Assembly (NCBI GenBank): GCA_026417175.1
Contig: JAOADT010000015.1
Span: 1 to 57,429 of the forward strand
DNA length: 57,429 nucleotides
Direction: 5' to 3'
DNA from: Deltaproteobacteria bacterium
Lineage (GTDB): Bacteria; Desulfobacterota; Syntrophorhabdia; Syntrophorhabdales; JANXAF01
Positions 52,979-57,429 of the stretch are shown here, piece after piece. A model generated the notes under the pieces. That model did no database searches and was not told the DNA's origin. It was given only the letters and a program-made list of their open reading frames with translations. The position numbers were made by a program, and so were the translations under genes. Each line of letters opens with the position of its first letter. Within the stretch, counting starts at the first letter, position 1.

Positions 52979-54166
52979 TTAAATACCCCTCTCTATTGGA
53001 TGTTTAATTGTAAAGTTTATCATGAAAAGGTTTCTTTTAGCGGTGGAATGAGCATACCTGTCTCTTAATCTGTTAAACGAATACGAAGCCTCTAAAAACA
53101 TATTCGGACTTAAGTTATATCTTATCCTCGGAGTGAAAAGGAAAGTTCTCTCATCAAGTTCCGAAAGTGCGTATTTTCCTTTTTTCGCCCTGTTAGTTAT
53201 GTAAGAAACCTCAAGGCTCGAAGAAAGCTCATAAGTAAAGCGATAGGAAAGGGTGACAGAAAAAAAGTTCCTCTCGCTTACCCCGTATATTCCCGTGGCG
53301 GGGCTAATCCTTCTGTAAAATGTAAAATCTACTGTCTCTTTTTCTCCTTTGTACGAAAGAACACTACGCCCAACCCAGCCTGTACCCTTTTCTGTCTTTT
53401 TCACAAAAGGCGTTATCTCTAGATCCGTCCTTAAATAACTTAATCCCCCGTCCACATAGAGGTTCCATCTCTCCTCAAGGGAATATCCAAAACCCAACAT
53501 GCCGTAGTAGTAATCGTTTTCAACCCGCCTTTGCTCGTAAAAACTATAACCAAAGCTTAATCTTCCGGATGTTCTTGGGGTCACTATCTGAACCAAATTG
53601 ATGCTTGCTCCATATGAATTCGTGTCAACATACTCAGGGTCGTGTTGGTATTCCACTCTTTCATAGTCGATACTGACCTCACTTTTAGTCTTTTCCCCGA
53701 ATGTTTTCTGAATCCCAAAGGAACCAGTGTATCTACTTCTTTTTATTGCACGGGTAATAAGTCCGGTTTCTGTTACGTCCCTGTCGGGTGAATAATCCTT
53801 CATCATACCCAATGATCCTGAGATACCGACTTCTGGGTCAAATAGATATTTACCACCGATGATGTATCTCTGAGTTAAAAAATCAAGCTCGTCTATTTTC
53901 CCATAGTCTCGCCACTCAAGGGTTCCGGTTGCATCAAAAAAGCTTTTCTCTGTTCTTGAACTTATTCCGAGTTGGGGCGAAAGGATGGTTATATAATCGT
54001 CCTTTTTTTTTCTTTCTGTAAAATACACGTTATCGTTATACTGTTCACGCACACTTATAGAAGGCACTATTTTAAGCTCTGCCGAGAACACAACAAGTGG
54101 ATAAAGGGCGAGAAAAATCGTTATAACAAAAGACGGGCAAAAATTTTTACGGGACAACGACCACAT
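52979..54166 (-). CDS. outer-membrane beta-barrel protein of the exopolysaccharide locus
   Basis: A 395-aa protein with a signal peptide (ending FSAE) and amphipathic strands throughout with aromatic ends (SVREQYNDNVYFTE, LSFGYSFYEQRR, NMFLEASYSFNRL, MINFTIKHP). It fits the beta-barrel family found in XrtA loci, probably a channel for the polymer. ATG at 54166 lies directly after AGAGGGG; a TTG at 54157 has better spacing (9 bases) and gives MSRKNFCPS. Either way it overlaps the export gene. Confidence 0.82.
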   Translation of the reverse strand: MWSLSRKNFCPSFVITIFLALYPLVVFSAELKIVPSISVREQYNDNVYFTERKKKDDYITILSPQLGISSRTEKSFFDATGTLEWRDYGKIDELDFLTQRYIIGGKYLFDPEVGISGSLGMMKDYSPDRDVTETGLITRAIKRSRYTGSFGIQKTFGEKTKSEVSIDYERVEYQHDPEYVDTNSYGASINLVQIVTPRTSGRLSFGYSFYEQRRVENDYYYGMLGFGYSLEERWNLYVDGGLSYLRTDLEITPFVKKTEKGTGWVGRSVLSYKGEKETVDFTFYRRISPATGIYGVSERNFFSVTLSYRFTYELSSSLEVSYITNRAKKGKYALSELDERTFLFTPRIRYNLSPNMFLEASYSFNRLRDRYAHSTAKRNLFMINFTIKHPIERGI

Positions 54167-54722
54167 CCCCTCTTTTGAGCGTTATGTTTTGTTCAATATT
54201 TTTCCCTTCCACAACGTCATCGTAGTTAAACGGGATTATTCTGGTTTTTCCGTTTTCCTGTCTAAAAACCTTAATCCTCTCTTTTTTTGCGAATGGATTT
54301 AAACCTCCGGCCATAGAAAGTGCCTGTAAGACATTCACATTTGTGTTTAGAACAAATCTACCAGGATTGTTTACTCTGCCGATTACATATATTATAAGAC
54401 TATTTACCTGCTTTACCTCCAGATTTAGTACCGGCTCAGACACGTATGCAGAAAGTTTTTGTTTTATCTCCCTTTTTATATCATCGAGAGTTCTTCCAGC
54501 CGCTAATATTTCACCTATTAAGGGAAATGAAATCCTTCCATCTGGAAGCACAACAACAGTCTTGGTCAAGGCGTCATCTCTCCACACAGATATATCGAGT
54601 ACGTCCCCGGGTCCTATAACATAGCTTTTCATTTCCTCCTCAGTTGAAATCTGCGCGAATAAAAAAAAAGGGACAAGAATAACCAGCATTACGGAAAATA
54701 CAACTATTATACCTTTCCCCAT
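54147..54722 (-). CDS. XrtA-type polysaccharide export protein (Wza-like)
   Basis: A 191-aa protein: signal peptide (to FAQIS), Poly_export domain (YVIGPGDVLDISVWRDDALTKTVVVLPDGRISFPLIGEI) and a SLBB domain (VIGRVNNPGRFVLNTNVNVLQALSMAGGL). Shorter than Wza, with no C-terminal membrane helix and no lipobox Cys, as is normal for the exosortase-linked family. First gene of the export-barrel-Wzz-kinase-ATPase run; GGGGG lies 5 bases before the ATG. Confidence 0.92.
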   Translation of the reverse strand: MGKGIIVVFSVMLVILVPFFLFAQISTEEEMKSYVIGPGDVLDISVWRDDALTKTVVVLPDGRISFPLIGEILAAGRTLDDIKREIKQKLSAYVSEPVLNLEVKQVNSLIIYVIGRVNNPGRFVLNTNVNVLQALSMAGGLNPFAKKERIKVFRQENGKTRIIPFNYDDVVEGKNIEQNITLKRGDVVVVP

Positions 54723-54746
54723 GGTTCCCCCTTTTGTTTTTCACCT

Positions 54747-54784
54747 CCCACAATGGCCAGTTCTACCCATGATAACATTGTGGG
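54747..54784. repeat. 9-bp perfect palindrome upstream of the export operon
   Basis: CCCACAATG (54747-54755) and CATTGTGGG (54776-54784) are exact inverted repeats separated by 20 bases, ending 25 bases before the export gene start. It has no T-tract, so a protein-binding operator or a leader hairpin is more likely than a terminator. Confidence 0.6.
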
Positions 54785-54810
54785 TGAAAGAGGTCAATAT
54801 ATTTTCCTTT

Positions 54811-54844
54811 GTAAAGAAAGAAAGGCTACCCCGGAAGAGTAGCC
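54811..54844 (-). terminator. rho-independent terminator of the PEP-CTERM gene run
   Basis: On the minus strand GGCTAC, 9-base loop, GTAGCC (54844-54824), followed by TTTCTTTCTTTAC. It lies 22 bases after the stop of the last PEP-CTERM gene and separates it from the export operon. Confidence 0.7.
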
Positions 54845-54866
54845 CCTCCTTAGAACGACCAAAATT

Positions 54867-55592
54867 TTATTTCTTCCTTCTAAACCTTAAAATTCCTAAC
54901 ATACTCAATCCGGACCCAAGAAGAATCGCCGTGTGTGGTAGGGGTACAGGTGGTGTCCCAATTGGTGCTTTCTGTCCTTTTACTCTGGAGAGTGAAAAGT
55001 CTTTGGTCCATGATCCATTCCATCCGTTGAGCTTTTCCGCGAAAAGAAATATCCCCGTTTCTCTATTATCAATCCCGTAAGGTGGCCAAATACCATCTGT
55101 CACAAGTGCTCCTTTTATATCTTTTATTCTGAAATCAAAACTTCCAAGAGCATCCCCAGATTCTCCCCACCCGAATTGGTAAACGTTTCCGGAAATAAGT
55201 GTTGTGTCCGTGCCGTATGTCTTTCCATTTATTTTCACATTTCCTTTTTCGACGACTTCCTTCATTTCGCCTGAAACTGATGAGGGTTTGTTGTCAGATC
55301 CAAGAGTGATTGTCAATTTCATAAACAGAGTCGTTTCATATCCTGTACCCGAGAGATAAATAGGCTCTGAAGAATCTGTAAGCTTAATCGTGATATCCTT
55401 CGCGACTACTTCGAAAGATTTTGTTTTGTAATCATACTTAATCCCTGCCCCTGAAACTTTTCCAAACAATATAAGAGGATAGTCCAGATCCTCACTGATC
55501 CCCAGGAGAGCAGAATGCCCATGACCAGAATTTAAAACGAAGAAAAAACAACAGCTCAATAGAAGCAACTCAAAAATCTTCTTCCTGAACAT
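54867..55592 (-). CDS. PEP-CTERM-type exported protein (tandem paralogue)
   Basis: A 241-aa protein with a signal peptide and a C-terminal tail PVPLPHTAILLGSGLS...RFRRKK. The body shares with its neighbours LSGTGYETTLFM, GNVKINGKTYGT, TLISGNVYQFGWG, FDFRIKDIKGALV and WNGSWTKDFSL. No enzymatic motif is seen; a secreted beta-rich structural or matrix protein is the simplest guess. It starts inside the previous gene's stop (TAATG) with AAGGAGGT upstream, so it is co-translated. A terminator follows. Confidence 0.85.
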   Translation of the reverse strand: MFRKKIFELLLLSCCFFFVLNSGHGHSALLGISEDLDYPLILFGKVSGAGIKYDYKTKSFEVVAKDITIKLTDSSEPIYLSGTGYETTLFMKLTITLGSDNKPSSVSGEMKEVVEKGNVKINGKTYGTDTTLISGNVYQFGWGESGDALGSFDFRIKDIKGALVTDGIWPPYGIDNRETGIFLFAEKLNGWNGSWTKDFSLSRVKGQKAPIGTPPVPLPHTAILLGSGLSMLGILRFRRKK

Positions 55593-56293
55593 TACGACCT
55601 CCTTCCTGTGAGGTTCACAAGTTTTCTAAAACAGAATAAGCCAAATCCCGATCCAAAAAGAAGAATAGATGGAGGAATAGGTACTGGGGCCTTGTCGCCT
55701 TCTGCCTCATAAAGCTTAAAATCTTTGGTCCACGAGCCATCCCATCCAGAAAGCTTTGTAGCTTTAAAGTACATTCCTGTAAGGACATCATACCTCCATA
55801 TCTGGTCTTTTACAAATAAGCTTTCTTTTGGGTCAAGCTCAATGAGCATATCGAAAGATCCCAAATCCGGCCCTGTACCCCATCCAAATTTCGTTATATA
55901 ACCAAAAAGGAGTAAATCATTAACTTTATACGTATTTTGGCCTACGTTAATACTTCCCTTATCAACCCACTCGCTCATGTATCCTTTCTGAAAGCCAGGC
56001 TCTCCTTGCGGGTCTATCGATAGGTATACTGCCACAAAAAGTTTGGTAGTAAAGTCTTTCCCTGAAAGATAGTACTCATCTCCTGAAGACAACGTCAATA
56101 TGAGGTCAGTTGCCTCTAAGGTAAAATACCCCTCGTTTTTGGAATCGTAGTAACTGTAGGTTACAGTACCGTCACCAAACATTATGTCCGGATATCCAAG
56201 ACTTCCTTTGATTCCTAAAAGTGCCGCGTGTGAAAAGGTAAACCCAAGTAGCATCAAACATAAACTCGTTACAACCACTAGTTTGTGTCTCAT
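55592..56293 (-). CDS. PEP-CTERM-type exported protein (tandem paralogue)
   Basis: A 233-aa protein with signal peptide (MRHKLVVVTSLCLMLLGF...HA) and tail PVPIPPSILLFGSGF...GRRS. It shares the paralogue pattern: YYLSGKDFTTKLFV, GSINVGQNTYKV, DLLLFGYITKFGWG, FDMLIEL and WDGSWTKDFKL. ATG at 56293 follows GGAGGAGG by 5 bases; the TTG one codon earlier is not needed. Confidence 0.85.
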   Translation of the reverse strand: MRHKLVVVTSLCLMLLGFTFSHAALLGIKGSLGYPDIMFGDGTVTYSYYDSKNEGYFTLEATDLILTLSSGDEYYLSGKDFTTKLFVAVYLSIDPQGEPGFQKGYMSEWVDKGSINVGQNTYKVNDLLLFGYITKFGWGTGPDLGSFDMLIELDPKESLFVKDQIWRYDVLTGMYFKATKLSGWDGSWTKDFKLYEAEGDKAPVPIPPSILLFGSGFGLFCFRKLVNLTGRRS

Positions 56294-56296
56294 CAA

Positions 56297-56614
56297 ATCC
56301 TCCTCCTAAATATTAAAAATATTAAATTAACACTGCTCATTTGCCACATATCCTATTATCAGCAAAGCCCAAATAAACTCTCGCAATCCCCGATTATTTT
56401 CCCTTCCCATCATACTCACTCATACCCCTTCCAACTTTTTTCTCTACCGCGCCCTTCAGTAAATACCTTGCAGCAAATATTACTCCCTGTTTTTCGGCAC
56501 ATAAACCCTTTGGTTTCCCAACTTTCGCTTGGCAACGAACTCCTGGTTAACTTACATAAAAAGTTAACCCGCCACCACAAAAGGGGCGGGTTTTTTGTAT
56601 TGCTCTATTTTCTC
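56297..56614. other. 318-base non-coding stretch with tandem hairpins
   Basis: No credible gene lies here; the plus-strand frame across it has no ribosome-binding site, signal or similarity. It holds the leader of the gene at 56293 and, toward the right end, four adjacent inverted repeats: 56503-56516 (AAACC/GGTTT), 56518-56532 (CCAA/TTGG around CTTTCGC), 56545-56569 and 56566-56592. The rest (56297-56500) is AT- and pyrimidine-rich on the plus strand with no clear motif. Confidence 0.6.
56545..56592. terminator. two overlapping hairpins, bidirectional terminator
   Basis: Hairpin A is GGTTAACTT/AAGTTAACC (56545-56553 and 56561-56569, 7-base loop). Hairpin B is AACCCGCC/GGCGGGTT (56566-56573 and 56585-56592, 11-base loop). 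B is followed by TTTTTT on plus and by AACTTTTT on minus, so it can end transcripts in either direction, including the PEP-CTERM gene at 56615. A and B share AACC and cannot form together. Confidence 0.7.
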
Positions 56615-57355
56615 CTACTTTCTCTTTCTTGATTTAACCCTTAAAAGGCCAAAAACGCTTAGTCCGGAGCCCAAAAGTACAACGCTCGTTGGCAGTGGTA
56701 CCGGTGGCGAATCCGTCGGCCCAAGTTTACCCTTAGACTTCTCCACTCTAAAATCATTATTAAAATTTCCAGGCCATGCGTTCTCGCTCCATGCGTAGAG
56801 GTAAGATGTGGTATTTGGGGCACTTGGCCAAAAACCGTCATCAACTAACTTTCCTTTCAAGTCCTTTATTTGAAAGTCGAATATGGCTGTCTTGCCTCCG
56901 TCAGCATCATAAAATCCGAATGCCCAAACAGTCCCCGAAAGAAGCGTGGTTCCCGTGGAATACGTATTGCTACCTACCTTTACGGAGCCTGTCTCGACTT
57001 CTATGGTAAGCGTACCTAAGTTTCCTATGTAAATTCCCCCTTGAAGTGTACCACTGTTAAAATCTATGTTCACAGCTGCTGAAGTACTGTATTTCTGACC
57101 TGTAAGCGTGTAAAAGGGCTTCGGAGATGATAATAAAATGACGATAGCCTGAGAGACCAATTCAAAAGTTTTATCTTGCGCATCATATGCAAAAAAACCA
57201 TCCTTTGTAGTGTCAGTAATCAATATCATAGGTATCCCGGGCTCAAGTGGCGGTGTGAACTTGGAAGAGACAAGCGCACCCATTGAGTCGCTCGTCAACA
57301 AAAACCAAAAAACCAAAAAGCAGACTATTGAAAAGGAAATTTTTCTTTTACTCAT
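56615..57355 (-). CDS. PEP-CTERM-type exported protein (tandem paralogue)
   Basis: A 246-aa protein with a signal peptide (IVCFLVFWFLLTSDSMG) and tail PVPLPTSVVLLGSGLS...KSRKRK. It shares TLTGQKYSTSAAVNI, GSVKVGSNTYSTGTTLLSG, FDFQIKDLKGKLVDDGFWP and WPGNFNNDF with the two downstream genes. Starts 5 bases after the stop of another PEP-CTERM gene with GGGGG upstream. Confidence 0.85.
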   Translation of the reverse strand: MSKRKISFSIVCFLVFWFLLTSDSMGALVSSKFTPPLEPGIPMILITDTTKDGFFAYDAQDKTFELVSQAIVILLSSPKPFYTLTGQKYSTSAAVNIDFNSGTLQGGIYIGNLGTLTIEVETGSVKVGSNTYSTGTTLLSGTVWAFGFYDADGGKTAIFDFQIKDLKGKLVDDGFWPSAPNTTSYLYAWSENAWPGNFNNDFRVEKSKGKLGPTDSPPVPLPTSVVLLGSGLSVFGLLRVKSRKRK

Positions 57356-57360
57356 TGGTA

Positions 57361-57429
57361 TTACCCCCTCTTGTTTTTTCTGAATCTAATTAGACCGATC
57401 GCGCTCAAACCAGATCCAAGAAGGATAAG
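57361..57429 (-). CDS. PEP-CTERM-type protein, C-terminal fragment
   Basis: Reading in from the window edge on the minus strand gives LILLGSGLSAIGLIRFRKNK and a stop at 57361. This is the membrane helix and basic tail of a fourth protein of the same family. The rest of the gene is beyond the window. Confidence 0.75.
   Translation of the reverse strand, partial: LILLGSGLSAIGLIRFRKNKRG

Noticed and set aside
54721-55080. Plus-strand 119-aa open frame opposite the export and PEP-CTERM genes
   Set aside because: Antisense shadow of well-supported genes, with composition typical of reverse-strand reading.
56472-56487. GG-N10-GC spacing on the minus strand, possible sigma-54 promoter for the PEP-CTERM gene at 56293
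   Set aside because: The -24 half matches only the invariant GG; the rest differs from TGGCAC, and it is about 180 bases from the gene.
56297-56600. c-di-GMP (GEMM-I) riboswitch upstream of a PEP-CTERM gene
   Set aside because: Such pairings occur in related bacteria, but the conserved GGGACGCAAAGCC-type core is missing on both strands.
56285-56632. Plus-strand 115-aa open frame across the PEP-CTERM intergenic gap
   Set aside because: No ribosome-binding site, low-complexity Ser/Pro/Leu composition, and it spans the hairpin block and the start of the next gene; likely chance.
1-57429. CRISPR arrays, insertion sequences, prophage, tRNA or rRNA genes
   Set aside because: Looked for direct-repeat arrays, transposase or integrase products and cloverleaf or rRNA-like stretches; none seen.

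Overview
The window is an AT-rich bacterial chromosome segment with dense, mostly operonic coding on both strands. I see no phage, insertion sequence, CRISPR array, tRNA or rRNA. The gene set points to an anaerobic, Gram-negative, Desulfobacterota-like bacterium: a secretin, an MSHA-type pilus cluster and XrtA/PEP-CTERM exopolysaccharide genes, an AhbA-like siroheme decarboxylase subunit, the AmmeMemoRadiSam proteins, sigma-54 control and a thrS-infC-rpmI-rplT-pheS-pheT-ihfA-merR operon. Heavy use of AGA/AGG and ATA codons and Lys/Glu/Ile-rich proteins would fit a thermophile, but that is inference. The taxon is not proven from the sequence.

Layout. Positions 1-9.7 kb hold housekeeping genes: the tail of a CapD-like nucleotide-sugar enzyme, then minus-strand pmbA/tldE-argA-recN-nadK, a divergent UvrD/Rep-type helicase, and a minus-strand unit of a 58-aa Cys protein, an ahbA-like gene and polA. 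Positions 9.8-17.7 kb carry a plus-strand unit: a membrane spermidine-synthase-like protein, a Tat-signal radical SAM enzyme, an exported MEMO-AMMECR1 fusion, a histidine kinase, a sigma-54 response regulator and a 54-aa protein resembling the regulator's own Fis-type DNA-binding domain. An almost perfect sigma-54 promoter follows, leading into a Liv-type ABC transporter and an acyl/aryl-CoA ligase (17.7-24.1 kb). I infer that the two-component system controls this uptake-and-activation operon. Positions 24.1-33.9 kb are one long minus-strand operon starting at thrS, with the translation genes, ihfA and merR, then a lipoprotein, a nuclease, an AAA-SH3 membrane ATPase and a hotdog thioesterase. 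Positions 34.1-45.1 kb hold a PEP-CTERM protein and an MSHA-like pilus/secretion cluster (pilin, I, J, K, L, E, G, M on plus; N, pilin and a small membrane protein on minus). Positions 45.3-57.4 kb are the exopolysaccharide/PEP-CTERM locus: prsT and a WecA-like transferase on plus, then on minus the XrtA-type ATPase, tyrosine kinase, chain-length protein, outer-membrane barrel and export protein, preceded by four tandem PEP-CTERM proteins. The exosortase itself is not in the window.

Most striking signals: (1) a regulatory module of sigma-54 activator, an orphan copy of its DNA-binding domain, a palindrome and a near-consensus -24/-12 promoter in front of the transporter operon; (2) an AmmeMemoRadiSam operon in which every catalytic partner carries an export signal or membrane domain; (3) four transcription units (4530, 9789, 35811, 45114) whose start codon lies 6-8 bases after a good -10 box and that lack a Shine-Dalgarno, suggesting leaderless mRNAs; (4) infC apparently starting at AUA; (5) two small genes of 58 and 56 aa that are easily missed; (6) a 318-base non-coding stretch at 56.3-56.6 kb with four tandem hairpins, two of them mutually exclusive.
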